NCBI GenBank assembly: GCA_022823145.1
Contig: JAJDXS010000077.1
Location: 1-64,000 of the forward strand
Direction of reading: 5' to 3'
DNA length: 64,000 nucleotides
DNA from: Gemmatimonadota bacterium
GTDB taxonomy: Bacteria; Gemmatimonadota; Gemmatimonadetes; Longimicrobiales; Gaopeijiaceae
Part shown: positions 45,023 through 54,040 of the stretch, one piece after another
Position numbering within the stretch: position 1 is the stretch's first letter
Layout: the number at the start of each line of letters is the position of its first letter
The notes under the pieces: model-generated
What the model was told of the DNA's origin: nothing
What the model saw: only the letters and a program-made list of their open reading frames with translations
The model's database searches: none
Program-made: the position numbers and the translations under genes

Positions 45023-46203
45023 CCGGTTCCGCAGTTGGCGCAGCACTGGTGGTTGCAGCCGTCGCTGTCGTCGCCACCACGGCCTGTACCCGGACCCTGC
45101 CCGACGCCGAGCAGGTCGGAGACCCGCTGCCCGGTCTGAGCGACGAGGAACTTGCACGCTTCGAAGCCGGACGTGCGCTCTTCGACCGTGTGTTTTCGGT
45201 GGACGAAGGCACCGGGCCGCTCTTCAACGAGAACCAGTGCAGCGCCTGTCACACCTTCCCGGCGACCGGGGGGACGGGCGAGCAACTGGTCATCAAGGCG
45301 ACGCGGCGGCTTCCGGACGGCACCTGCGACATCCTCGCCAGCGAGGGCGGAGAGAACCTGCGCCGGCAGGCCACCCCTGCCCTAGCGCGGCTTGGCATCG
45401 AGCGGGACACGTTGCCCTCGGCCAGCGCGGACATCGCCACTTTCGCGGTCCCGTTCCTTTTTGGCCTTGGGGCGGCCGACCTGGTCCCGGAGCAGGCGCT
45501 TCACGACGCCGCGGATCCGGATGACCTGAACGGCGATGGCATTTCCGGCCGGGTCGGCCGCACTCCCGACGGGCGCGTGGGGCGCTTTGGACGCAAGGCC
45601 GACGTGGCCTCGCTGCACGAATTCACGCACCTCGCGCTCTTCAACGAGATGGGAATCACCACCAGTGTGCACTCCCGCGAACGCGGACCCAACGGGGCCC
45701 CCCTGCCGGACGGCGTCGACCCCGCCCCCGACCCCGAACTCGGCGACAACTCCGCCGACCTCATCACCGACTTCGTGCGGATGCTCGCCCCCCCGCCCCG
45801 CCCCACCCCCGACCCCGACGCGGCCCCCCTGCTCGCACACGGCGAAGCCCTCTTCACAGCCATCGGCTGCGCGGCCTGCCACACTCCCTACGTCACGACC
45901 GGCCCATCACGGCTCGCCCCGCTCGACCGCGTTCGCGCTCCCCTGTACTCGGACCTCCTCCTCCACGATCTCGGCCCGGCCCTGGCCAGCACCTGCGGGC
46001 CCGGCGCGACCGAGACCGAATACCGCACAACCTCGCTTCTCGGCCTCGGCGCGCGGCGACCCTACCTGCACGACCTCCGGGCCTTCAACATCGAACGCGC
46101 CATCGAATTGCACGGCGGCGAGGCGCAGTCAGCCCGGGATGCTTTCAGGGTAATGACAACTGTCGACCGCCAGGCGCTGCTCCGCTTTCTGCGATCGCTG
46201 TAG
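45019..46203 (+). CDS. Di-heme cytochrome/oxidoreductase, DUF1111 (DHOR)-like lipoprotein
   Basis: A 394-residue predicted lipoprotein (TTAC, Cys near residue 23) with two CxxCH heme-binding motifs, CSACH near residue 74 and CAACH near 284. The surrounding blocks NENQCSACHTFPATGG and GLGARRPYLHD are typical of the DUF1111/DHOR family, which is related to di-heme peroxidases. It would carry out electron transfer or peroxide reduction in the periplasm. The GTG start overlaps the stop of the plug-like copy C. It is the last gene of the seven-gene exported-protein operon; a convergent gene begins its 3' end at 46220. Confidence 0.8.
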   Translation: MTGSAVGAALVVAAVAVVATTACTRTLPDAEQVGDPLPGLSDEELARFEAGRALFDRVFSVDEGTGPLFNENQCSACHTFPATGGTGEQLVIKATRRLPDGTCDILASEGGENLRRQATPALARLGIERDTLPSASADIATFAVPFLFGLGAADLVPEQALHDAADPDDLNGDGISGRVGRTPDGRVGRFGRKADVASLHEFTHLALFNEMGITTSVHSRERGPNGAPLPDGVDPAPDPELGDNSADLITDFVRMLAPPPRPTPDPDAAPLLAHGEALFTAIGCAACHTPYVTTGPSRLAPLDRVRAPLYSDLLLHDLGPALASTCGPGATETEYRTTSLLGLGARRPYLHDLRAFNIERAIELHGGEAQSARDAFRVMTTVDRQALLRFLRSL

Positions 46204-46219
46204 CAGCCCGCGGATAAGC

Positions 46220-47497
46220 CTATCTGGGCTCCTCGCGCTCCGACCGAAACAACTTGTCCGTGACAGTAGCCACCAGCGGCACGGCAAGGGTGAGCGTCAC
46301 CACGCCCAGGCCCTGCAGGAAATCCGTTTCGTCACGCTGGCCAGCAATCCCGAATGTGTAGCCCGGGATGATCGCAACCGCCGCGCCGATCAAGGCTGCG
46401 CCGAACGTCCCTCGCGAGCGATCGGTCTCGCCCCCGATGCGAGCGCCCAGCGCCGATCCCAGCGCCGGAAGAGCCACCGCGGCGGCGGCGGCCGCAATGG
46501 TGGCGGTACCGCCGCAGTCGGAGAAGATCGCGTCGTCGTCCGGACCTCGGAACCCGATGCACCGACTCGCGATCGCAACTCCGGCGGCCAGCCCCGCGGC
46601 GTTGCCCACCGCCGATCCCAGAAACACGGAGCCAGTCGCGTGTGACGCGGTCTCGAGGGTCCAGTCGTACCTCTGGGGGCCCCTGCGCCAGGAGTAGGGC
46701 CGGTCGTCCGGATTGCGTCCGGGCCTTCTCGTCTCGATGATCAGCGCGCCCCACAAAGACCCTGTTCCGAAGCGCGCCCCGGCCTCGGACGGCTGTACCA
46801 CCTCGATGTTCTCGATCGTCTCGATCGGCAGGGTGGCGTAGAGGGTGGCCGGGTTGTGCACGAGCACGCCGTCAAGGTAGACCTCCGGAGAATTGCAACC
46901 GGGGTCGCTGCTGCTCAGTCCGCGGATGAAGTTCCCGGAACGCGCACCGCGAAACTCCAGGCACGTGGGTTGCCCGACGACGCCGCTGCGAGTAATCCGG
47001 ACCCCGGGCACGCGGGCGGTGAGGAGTTCGACGAGGCTCATCGCCGTATCTTCGTATCCCCGGATTTCTTCGCGCGTAATCCGGTTCAACTGGCGACCGG
47101 CCCCCCTGCGCTCCCGCTCCGCCCGACTCGTGCCTTCGACCACGATTGGAGCCAGGCTGATTTCCGTTTGGGTAGCCGAGATGGTCAGACTGAGTGGCTC
47201 GGCCCCCACCTCGACCTCCTGCCAGTGCGCTCCGTACGCGATATGACGTATCGTGAGCACCCAGTTGCCCCGGGGTACGCTCGGAAACGCAAAATGCCCG
47301 TCGGCATCCGTGAACTGCGTGCCCACGCCATCGATCCACACCTCCACGTCCGCCACGGCATTGCCCGTCGCCTGATCCACGACCTGCCCGGTCAGTGACG
47401 TTCCGGTTTGGGCTATGCCGATGGACGGGGCCGAAAAGATGGGAACGAGCGCGGCAAGGGTAAGCAGCCGCGTTCGGATGCGCCAAGTCGACTTCAC
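46220..47497 (-). CDS. TonB-plug-type protein with a hydrophobic C-terminal tail instead of a barrel
   Basis: A 425-residue exported protein. After a signal peptide (to about residue 30) there is a carboxypeptidase-regulatory-like domain (about 31-112, GQVVDQATGNAVADVEVWID). Then comes a clear TonB-receptor plug (about 118-260, with LLTARVPGVRITRSG, VYLDGVLVHNPATLY and IENIEVVQPSEAGARFG). The 22-strand barrel is missing. Instead the last 150 residues hold several Gly/Ala-rich hydrophobic segments (SAVGNAAGLAAGVAIA, AAAAAVALPALGSALGARIG, GAALIGAAVAIIPG), like a glycine-zipper membrane domain. It is divergent from the SusC gene at 47671, sharing a 173-bp intergenic region. Confidence 0.7.
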   Translation of the reverse strand: MKSTWRIRTRLLTLAALVPIFSAPSIGIAQTGTSLTGQVVDQATGNAVADVEVWIDGVGTQFTDADGHFAFPSVPRGNWVLTIRHIAYGAHWQEVEVGAEPLSLTISATQTEISLAPIVVEGTSRAERERRGAGRQLNRITREEIRGYEDTAMSLVELLTARVPGVRITRSGVVGQPTCLEFRGARSGNFIRGLSSSDPGCNSPEVYLDGVLVHNPATLYATLPIETIENIEVVQPSEAGARFGTGSLWGALIIETRRPGRNPDDRPYSWRRGPQRYDWTLETASHATGSVFLGSAVGNAAGLAAGVAIASRCIGFRGPDDDAIFSDCGGTATIAAAAAAVALPALGSALGARIGGETDRSRGTFGAALIGAAVAIIPGYTFGIAGQRDETDFLQGLGVVTLTLAVPLVATVTDKLFRSEREEPR

Positions 47498-47537
47498 TGC
47501 AATACCTCCAGCTTCAAGGTGAACCCCTCGCAGTCAT

Positions 47538-47567
47538 CTACGCAATACTCGCCAGCGCGTTGCGTAG
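47538..47567. promoter_or_regulatory. CTACGCAA-N14-TTGCGTAG inverted repeat in divergent promoter region
   Basis: A perfect 8-bp inverted repeat with a 14-base spacer lies in the 173-bp gap between the plug-tail gene (minus strand) and the SusC gene (plus strand). Its position suits an operator serving both promoters. No regulator gene is nearby. Confidence 0.4.
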
Positions 47568-47620
47568 GTGGTATTGTGTGACACGCCCCGGTGTGGAGTG
47601 CATTGGGGTTCACGTCCATC

Positions 47621-47640
47621 CCGGAGTGTGTGCACTCCGG
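47621..47640 (+). promoter_or_regulatory. Stem-loop in the susC leader
   Basis: CCGGAGTG (47621-47628), loop TGTG, CACTCCGG (47633-47640): a perfect 8-bp stem with a 4-nt loop, ending 30 bp before the susC ATG and about 18 bp before its GAGGAGG site. It could be a leader hairpin or an operator. No T-tract follows, so it is not a simple terminator. Confidence 0.4.
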
Positions 47641-47670
47641 AATTCACATTCTGGTCCAGAGGAGGACGCC

Positions 47671-50600
47671 ATGGAACGAAGAAAGGGTAGGAGACCGCGT
47701 CACGGGGGAGGAGTCGTCGCTTTGGCGGCGATTGTCCTCGCTCTCCCCTCCGCTCTCGAAGCACAGACAGGCTCGATTCGAGGGCAGGTGGTGGACGCAA
47801 TCACTCAGAGGGCGATTGGTGGCGCCCAGATCGAGATTGTGGGTACCGTCCGGGGTGGCCTGACGAACACCGCGGGGCAGTACCTGCTTCTCAATGTGCC
47901 CGTGGGCGACCACGAGGTGCAGGTGCAGTTCATCGGGTTCGGTACCCTGACGCAGAGCGTCACGGTCGTCAGCGGCGAAACCGCACAGCTCGACTTCCAG
48001 CTCGCCCAGGCGGCGCTCCAGCTCGACCAGATCGTGGTCACGGGAACGGCGCAGGAGACGCAGGCGAGGTCGATCGGCAACACGGTTTCGACCATCGACG
48101 CAGCCGAGATCGTGGAGATCGCGCCGATCAGCACCGTTCAGGAACTGCTGACCGCCCGGACGCCCGGATTGACGCTGATGAAGAATTCCGGCCAGGCCGG
48201 GTCGAGTTCGAAGCTGCGGATCCGCGGAGCAGGATCGCTGGCTGCGGGGTTGCAACCCGTGGTGTATGTCGACGGCGTTCGCATGAAGTCGGGAACGCAG
48301 GGCGGGCAGGACGTCGGCTGGGGCGGCGCCCAGGGCACGGACGCCCTCGACTTCCTGAACCCCAACGACATCGAGTCGGTCGAGACCATCAAGGGTCCTG
48401 CTGCATCCACCCTGTACGGAGCCGACGCGGCCGGCGGCGTCATCCAGATCATCACCAAGAAGGGACGTGCCGGATCCGGACTCGTGTGGAATGCTTCCTT
48501 CGAGACCGGCTACAACGAGTGGGCGCTCGACACCCCGACGAACTACTGGAGGTGCACCGCTTCGAACATCAACAACCCGAACGTCTACCCGGGGTGTCAG
48601 GGGGTCGCGGAGAACACGGTGTTGATGGATGATCCCGTGAAGCGTCATCCCATGGCTCTTCGCCAGAATGAAGGCGGGCCCGACAACTACGCGGATCTCA
48701 ACACCTTCAATCTCTCAGCGCGCGGCGGGGGCGAAGCCTTCAACTACTACCTCTCGTTCGAAAGGGGAGGCGAAGAGGGCGTCTACTACAACAACTTCTC
48801 CAACCGAACCTCGGGGCGGGCGAACTTCGGTTTCACGCCCACCGAGAGGTTCTCGGCGGCGGTCAACGTCGGGTACGCGCGCACGCACGTGCAGATGCCG
48901 TTTGCGAACAACTCGTCGAACTCGATTCTGCGGAACGGTTTCAGGGGGAGACCCGGGTCGTCCGCACCGTGGGAGGAAGGCTTCCGGGGCTTCGGACCCA
49001 ACCTCTCCAACGAGTATGACAATCAGACCGAGGCCGAGCGCACGACGATCGCAATGACGATCAACTACCAGCCATGGGACTGGTTCACGAACCGGCTGAC
49101 CCTGGGGATGGACAAGCAGGATCGGAACAACTCCGAGGTCAACATGATCGACACCACCGGCCTGCAACCATGGGGGGCCACCTCCTCCGGCGGCCGGGTT
49201 CAGCGCTTCCTGCCCGTCGATCACTCGTGGACGGCCGACTACGCCGGCACCATTGGAACCGACATAACCGATGACGTCACTTCGTCCCTGTCCTTCGGGG
49301 CGCAGCTGGTACGGGAACAGTTCTCGTCCCACTTCGTCGATGGACAGGGCTTCGTGGCCAACAACCTGAACCTCATCGGAACCGCCGCAGTTACGTCGGC
49401 TTCGGAGGGGTTCGTGGAGCAGACCTCGCTGGGCGTGTATCTGCAGGAGCAGGCGGCCTGGCGGAATCGCCTGTACGGCACGGTGGCCGTCCGGGTCGAC
49501 GACAACTCGGCGTTCGGCAACGACTTCTCGCTGGTCGTCTACCCGAAGGCCTCGGTTTCCTACATCATCTCGGACGAGGACTTCTTCAGCCTGCCCTACG
49601 TGGACGAGATGAAGCTCCGGGGCGCATGGGGGCAGGCCGGGAAGGCACCGGCTCCCTTCACGGCGGACCGGGCATTTGCGCCGGACGTCACCGTGGTCGG
49701 TGATGTGGCCGTCAACCAGCTTTCCACAGCCTCGTACGGCAATCCCGACCTGAAAGCCGAGACGGGTACCGAAATCGAGCTCGGCTTTGACGCGTCGTTC
49801 ATTGACGGCCGCGCCGCTCTTGAAGTCACGTACTACAACCAGCGCACGACCGATGCGCTGATCTCGGTGCCCGATCCGCCGTCGAGCGGGTTCAGCGGTA
49901 GCCACTTCGTCAACATCGGCGAGATCGCGAACAGCGGTTTCGAGTTGCTGCTGACCGGGTCCCCGATCTACACGCGCAATCTGCAGTGGGACGCGAGCGT
50001 GTCGCTCTACACCAACTCGAACGAACTCGTCTCCTTCGGCGGCGCCCTGGAGGACATCTCCTTCGGTGCCTTCGCGCAGGTGCACAAGCACATCGAGGGC
50101 TACCCGCTGGGCGGCTACTGGTCTGTCGATGTCGTACGGGATCCGAGCGGCAACCCCGTTCTCACTCCCAGCGGAGGCGTGACCGTCGACTACGACAACG
50201 AGGAGTTCGTGGGACCGCAGTTGCCCACACGCGAGATTGCGTTCTCCAACACCTTTACGCTCCTCGGCAACCTCCGCGTCTTTGCCCAGTTCGACTACAA
50301 GGGCGGCCACTACCAGTGGTGCGCGATCTGCTCGATCCGGAACCGGATCGATCGCAACAGCTGGGAGGTGAACAACCCCGACGCCGATCCGGTCGAAGTG
50401 CTGGTGTGGCGCAGCCGCCAGACCAAGACGCACCTGTTCCCGGCGGATTTCCTGAAGTTCCGGGAGCTCGCTGTGAGCTACACGTTGCCAACCGACTTGA
50501 GCAGCGCCTTCCGCGCTGACCGTGCCACGGTGACGCTATCGGGCCGGAACATATGGATGTGGACAAGGTACGGAGGCACTTCCGATCCGGAAGTCACCTT

Positions 50601-50688
50601 CTACAGCACACGGGAGTTCAGTGAGCTCGACTACGCGTCCACGCCGATGACCCGCAGGGTATCGGCATCGATCGCCCTGCAGTTCTGA
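47671..50688 (+). CDS. SusC/RagA-family TonB-linked outer-membrane receptor
   Basis: A 1005-residue outer-membrane transporter that would import a TonB-dependent ligand with its SusD-like partner. After a signal peptide (to about residue 35, LEAQ) come a carboxypeptidase-regulatory-like domain (GQVVDAITQRAIGGAQIE, about 38-115) and a plug domain (ISTVQELLTARTPG, VVYVDGVRMKSG and IKGPAASTLYGADAAGG, about 140-265). A long beta-barrel with TonB-receptor C-terminal features (GRNIWMWTRYGG, ending in SIALQF with terminal Phe) follows. The ATG at 47671 has a very strong GAGGAGG site and was preferred over an upstream in-frame start without one. It is followed at 14 bp by the SusD-like gene. The ligand is unknown. 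Confidence 0.87.
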   Translation: MERRKGRRPRHGGGVVALAAIVLALPSALEAQTGSIRGQVVDAITQRAIGGAQIEIVGTVRGGLTNTAGQYLLLNVPVGDHEVQVQFIGFGTLTQSVTVVSGETAQLDFQLAQAALQLDQIVVTGTAQETQARSIGNTVSTIDAAEIVEIAPISTVQELLTARTPGLTLMKNSGQAGSSSKLRIRGAGSLAAGLQPVVYVDGVRMKSGTQGGQDVGWGGAQGTDALDFLNPNDIESVETIKGPAASTLYGADAAGGVIQIITKKGRAGSGLVWNASFETGYNEWALDTPTNYWRCTASNINNPNVYPGCQGVAENTVLMDDPVKRHPMALRQNEGGPDNYADLNTFNLSARGGGEAFNYYLSFERGGEEGVYYNNFSNRTSGRANFGFTPTERFSAAVNVGYARTHVQMPFANNSSNSILRNGFRGRPGSSAPWEEGFRGFGPNLSNEYDNQTEAERTTIAMTINYQPWDWFTNRLTLGMDKQDRNNSEVNMIDTTGLQPWGATSSGGRVQRFLPVDHSWTADYAGTIGTDITDDVTSSLSFGAQLVREQFSSHFVDGQGFVANNLNLIGTAAVTSASEGFVEQTSLGVYLQEQAAWRNRLYGTVAVRVDDNSAFGNDFSLVVYPKASVSYIISDEDFFSLPYVDEMKLRGAWGQAGKAPAPFTADRAFAPDVTVVGDVAVNQLSTASYGNPDLKAETGTEIELGFDASFIDGRAALEVTYYNQRTTDALISVPDPPSSGFSGSHFVNIGEIANSGFELLLTGSPIYTRNLQWDASVSLYTNSNELVSFGGALEDISFGAFAQVHKHIEGYPLGGYWSVDVVRDPSGNPVLTPSGGVTVDYDNEEFVGPQLPTREIAFSNTFTLLGNLRVFAQFDYKGGHYQWCAICSIRNRIDRNSWEVNNPDADPVEVLVWRSRQTKTHLFPADFLKFRELAVSYTLPTDLSSAFRADRATVTLSGRNIWMWTRYGGTSDPEVTFYSTREFSELDYASTPMTRRVSASIALQF

Positions 50689-50702
50689 GAGGAGGAAGCA
50701 AA

Positions 50703-52052
50703 ATGACTCGATTCAGCAAGACGCTGCGGCTCGCTGCCGTACTGGCCGTCCTGGGTCCGGTCGCGGCATGCGACACCCTCGACGAACTTCTGATAGCGAA
50801 CAACCCCGAGCGCATCTCCGAGGACGCGTTGAATGACCCACTACTGGTGGAAGTGCTCACCAACAGCGTCATCGGCGAATTCTCGGCTATGTTCGACGAC
50901 CCGTTCATCTGGCGGGGAAGCATGTTCACTGACGAACAGATCACGGGGATCAACTGGGAGTCGACCGCGCGGCTGAGCCAGAGGCTGGTCCGTTTCGACG
51001 AGGGCGACCCCGACAACATGTTCTCGCAGATAAGCGCTGCCCGGGTGATGGCGGACAGCGCCGCGGGACGGTTCCGCACGCTGATCGACAACCCGGCGGC
51101 CGATGAACGGATGGCGACCGCACTGATCTACGCCGGCTATTCCCACATCATCCTTGGCGACGCCATGTGCGAGGCCGTCTTCAACGTGGGAGAGACCATC
51201 GCGTCACAGGCACAGATCTACGAGCGCGGCCTGTCGCGATTCGAGGAGGGCATGCAGGTCGCCGGAGCCGCCGGGCGCGACGACCTCGTGAACCTCGCCC
51301 GTACCGGCCTCGCGCGTGCTCATCTCAACCTCGGCAATCACAGCCAGGTGATGCAGTACGCTGGCGATGTGCCCGCCGATTTCGTCCATTGGGTCGAATA
51401 CGAGCAGACATCCGATGGAGGGACCGACCTCGTGCTCTGGGGACGCATCAACGGCGGTAATCACTCGCTCGGCGTACACCCGAACTTCCTGGCCGGCGCA
51501 TTCGGAGATCAGGACATCATAGCCGGTCAGACCGACCCGCGGGTGCAGCACACGCCCAGCTGGTCGCTCGGTCACAATCGCCTGACGCGCCTCTACAAGC
51601 CGTATCAATCGCTGCCCTTCAGCGGATACAACGGCGAAGCGATCGCCGACGGCGGATCGCCCCCCTTCTACGAAAGGGGAACGGATATCAAGATGGCATC
51701 CGGGCTCGAAGCGATGCATCACTACTACGAGGCGGCGGGACCAGGCGGGATGGGTCCGGCCGGGTCGACGCTCGACTTCGTGAACGCTCGCCGGGCGGCC
51801 GGCAATCAGGATCCGGTGGACCTCTCCGGGGCGGATCTGATGGCCGAACTGCGTGAACAGCGCGGCCGGGACATGTACCTGGGCGGGTTCCGCCTGGGCG
51901 ACCTGCGCCGGTGGAAAAACCAGGGCGCGGGCGACTTCTTCCCCAAGGGGGTCCACCCGACTACGGAGTGGGGCATGTACGGAGACGCCACGTGCTTCCC
52001 GCTCCCGCTGGAGGAGTACGAAGGCAACCCCAACCTGACCAAGCCTTCCTGA
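50703..52052 (+). CDS. SusD/RagB-like lipoprotein
   Basis: A 449-residue predicted lipoprotein (GPVAAC, Cys near residue 23) with the helical TPR-type organisation of SusD/RagB surface proteins, which cap SusC transporters and capture the ligand. Family-like features are the N-terminal CDTLDELLIANNPERIS and a C-terminal ELREQRGRDMYLGGFRLGDLR block before the final FPLPLEEYEGNPN motif. The start has GAGGAGG a few bases upstream. It is part of a four-gene unit with the SusC receptor, a small lipoprotein and an erythromycin-esterase-like enzyme. The ligand class cannot be read from sequence. Confidence 0.83.
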   Translation: MTRFSKTLRLAAVLAVLGPVAACDTLDELLIANNPERISEDALNDPLLVEVLTNSVIGEFSAMFDDPFIWRGSMFTDEQITGINWESTARLSQRLVRFDEGDPDNMFSQISAARVMADSAAGRFRTLIDNPAADERMATALIYAGYSHIILGDAMCEAVFNVGETIASQAQIYERGLSRFEEGMQVAGAAGRDDLVNLARTGLARAHLNLGNHSQVMQYAGDVPADFVHWVEYEQTSDGGTDLVLWGRINGGNHSLGVHPNFLAGAFGDQDIIAGQTDPRVQHTPSWSLGHNRLTRLYKPYQSLPFSGYNGEAIADGGSPPFYERGTDIKMASGLEAMHHYYEAAGPGGMGPAGSTLDFVNARRAAGNQDPVDLSGADLMAELREQRGRDMYLGGFRLGDLRRWKNQGAGDFFPKGVHPTTEWGMYGDATCFPLPLEEYEGNPNLTKPS

Positions 52053-52077
52053 CGGTCGGCGAACAGGTGAAGGACGC

Positions 52078-52593
52078 GTGAAAACGCGCTTTGAGCGGGG
52101 GGGTGCGGCGGCACACGCGGCCGTCACACCCCCTCGCGCGCGTGTCCCGGCCCCGGCTCGGCGCAACGAACGGCTCGGTCTCCGGCGTGGGATCCTTGCT
52201 ACGTTGGCAATGCTGGCGGCCGCGGCCGCGTGCGACCTGCTGGACGACGATGGAGAGTACCCGAGCGTCGCTCGTGTGGAAATCACCGGGACTGCACCGG
52301 GACCGCTCGAACTGGTCGTCTCCGACGACTTCCAGAGGGTAGCCAACGTCGATCAGGGAGCGCGGTACACCGTGCTGGTCCGCGCCGACACGTCTCAGGT
52401 GGAGCTCGATTTCGTCAAGGAATACGACATCGAGCTCGCACGGCGCTTCTTCGTGCGGCTGACCAATCATTCGGCCGACGTGGCGAGCATAGTCCTGTCG
52501 GTCGCCTTTGACGGCGAGATCGGCTATACGCAGCGGGCCAACATTTCCGAGGGCGGAGCGCTCGAGTTCAGCGAGATCTTCTTCGGCACCTGA
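52078..52593 (+). CDS. Small lipoprotein in the SusCD operon
   Basis: A 171-residue predicted lipoprotein. A basic, Ala/Pro-rich N-terminus precedes the hydrophobic core ATLAMLAAAAAC (Cys near residue 52), so a later start near the hydrophobic segment is possible. The mature part of about 120 residues is a beta-rich domain (VARVEITGTAPGPLELVVSD, RFFVRLTNHSADVASIVLS) without a family I recognise. The GTG at 52078 has GAAGGAC upstream. It lies 25 bp after the SusD-like gene and 22 bp before the esterase gene, so it is probably cotranscribed and may assist ligand binding at the surface. Confidence 0.6.
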   Translation: MKTRFERGGAAAHAAVTPPRARVPAPARRNERLGLRRGILATLAMLAAAAACDLLDDDGEYPSVARVEITGTAPGPLELVVSDDFQRVANVDQGARYTVLVRADTSQVELDFVKEYDIELARRFFVRLTNHSADVASIVLSVAFDGEIGYTQRANISEGGALEFSEIFFGT

Positions 52594-52615
52594 TCGATCG
52601 GAGGGAACGCAACGC

Positions 52616-54010
52616 GTGAGACCATGCCGGCGCCGGTCGCATCCGCTCGCGTCGGTTTCGCGTCGCGCCCCGCTCGCCACCGCGCTCCTCTCCCTCACGT
52701 CGTGCGGCAGCGACGCAACCACCCCCGTCGAGGCGCCGGCCGACCCCGACCCTCCACCCGTCCCCGCCGAGGCAACGGCGTGGATCGAGCGGAACGCGGT
52801 GCCGTTCGAAGGCTCCCACCTCTCCCTTCCCAACTCCGACATCGGCTTCCTTCGCGACATCGTCCGCGATGCGCGGGTCGTGTCACTGGGCGAGAACACT
52901 CACGGCACCCGCGATTTCTTCGAGATGAAGGCGCGCATCCTGCGGTTCCTGGTCGAGGAGATGGGGTTCGACGCGTTCGCGATCGAGGCCACCTGGCCCG
53001 AGGCCAACCGGCTCGACGACTACGTCCGGCGCGGCGAGGGAGACCCCGCCGAGCTGCTGTCCGGGCTGTACTTCTGGACGTGGAACACCGAGTCGGTGCT
53101 GGAGATGATCGAGTGGATGCGGTCGAACAACGAAGCAGGCGGCGACCTGGGCTTCTACGGGTTCGACATGCAGTACCCCGGGATGGCGCTTCACAACGTG
53201 GTGGAGTACTTCCGGGCCGTGGATCCCGACCGGGCCAACGTGCTCGCGGCACCGCTCGAATGCCTGGTGCGCGTCGCCAATGACCCTTCAGGCCGCTTCC
53301 CCGAGGTCCGCTACGCCGACCAGACTGCGGACTACCGCGCGACGTGCGGCACATCGCTCGGCGAGGTTCGCGATTCGCTGGTAGCGCGCCGGGCCGACTA
53401 CGAGGCGACCGGTGGAGAGGACGCCTTCGCGCTGGCATTCCAGAGCATGCGAGTCGCGATCCAATACCACTTGATGATCACCGGCGACCAGAGCCGGGAT
53501 CAGTCCATGGCGGAAAACACCGTGTGGCTTCACCGGCGGCTGGGACCTGAGAGCCGGATAGTCCTGTGGGCTCACAACTTCCATGTGTCCACCCAGCCCG
53601 GCGCGCAGGGATGGTACCTCTGGAGCAACTACGGCGACGCGATGGTCATCCTCGGCTTCAGTCACGAGTCCGGGACCTTCACAGGGGTGCGCCAGCGGGG
53701 CTCCAGCTACTTCGGTCTCGACCAGATGGTCCTCGACGCGGTGCGTCCGCTGTCGTACGAGCACCACCTGTCGACCGCCGCCGCCCCCCGGTACTTCCTG
53801 GACCTTCGGAACCGGGAGGTCGGCGCTGCCGGCACCGCATGGCTGTCGAATCCACGGCTCTTCCGCACGATCGGCTGCTGCTACAACCCCGACTCGCCCT
53901 CCAGCTACTGGAACCGGCACCCCGTCGCCGAGTGGTTCGACGTGTTGATCCACTACGAAATCACGCGGCCGACCGTGGTGTTGCAGTCGCGGTATCCGGG
54001 CGCGTTCTAA
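52616..54010 (+). CDS. Erythromycin-esterase-family lipoprotein
   Basis: A 464-residue predicted lipoprotein (LLSLTSC near residue 28) of the erythromycin esterase (EreA/B) superfamily. The signature LGENTHGTRDFFEMKARIL near residue 85 contains the family's active-site histidine, and WAHNFHVS near residue 322 the second conserved histidine. The GTG at 52616 has GGAGGG upstream and begins at the signal peptide. Family members include macrolide esterases, but many chromosomal ones act on unknown esters. Here the enzyme is exported and is the last gene of a SusCD operon, so it more likely processes the imported compound than resists an antibiotic. Confidence 0.8.
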   Translation: MRPCRRRSHPLASVSRRAPLATALLSLTSCGSDATTPVEAPADPDPPPVPAEATAWIERNAVPFEGSHLSLPNSDIGFLRDIVRDARVVSLGENTHGTRDFFEMKARILRFLVEEMGFDAFAIEATWPEANRLDDYVRRGEGDPAELLSGLYFWTWNTESVLEMIEWMRSNNEAGGDLGFYGFDMQYPGMALHNVVEYFRAVDPDRANVLAAPLECLVRVANDPSGRFPEVRYADQTADYRATCGTSLGEVRDSLVARRADYEATGGEDAFALAFQSMRVAIQYHLMITGDQSRDQSMAENTVWLHRRLGPESRIVLWAHNFHVSTQPGAQGWYLWSNYGDAMVILGFSHESGTFTGVRQRGSSYFGLDQMVLDAVRPLSYEHHLSTAAAPRYFLDLRNREVGAAGTAWLSNPRLFRTIGCCYNPDSPSSYWNRHPVAEWFDVLIHYEITRPTVVLQSRYPGAF

Positions 54011-54040
54011 GGCCGATCCCGGGTCCGGGCCTACCCTGCC

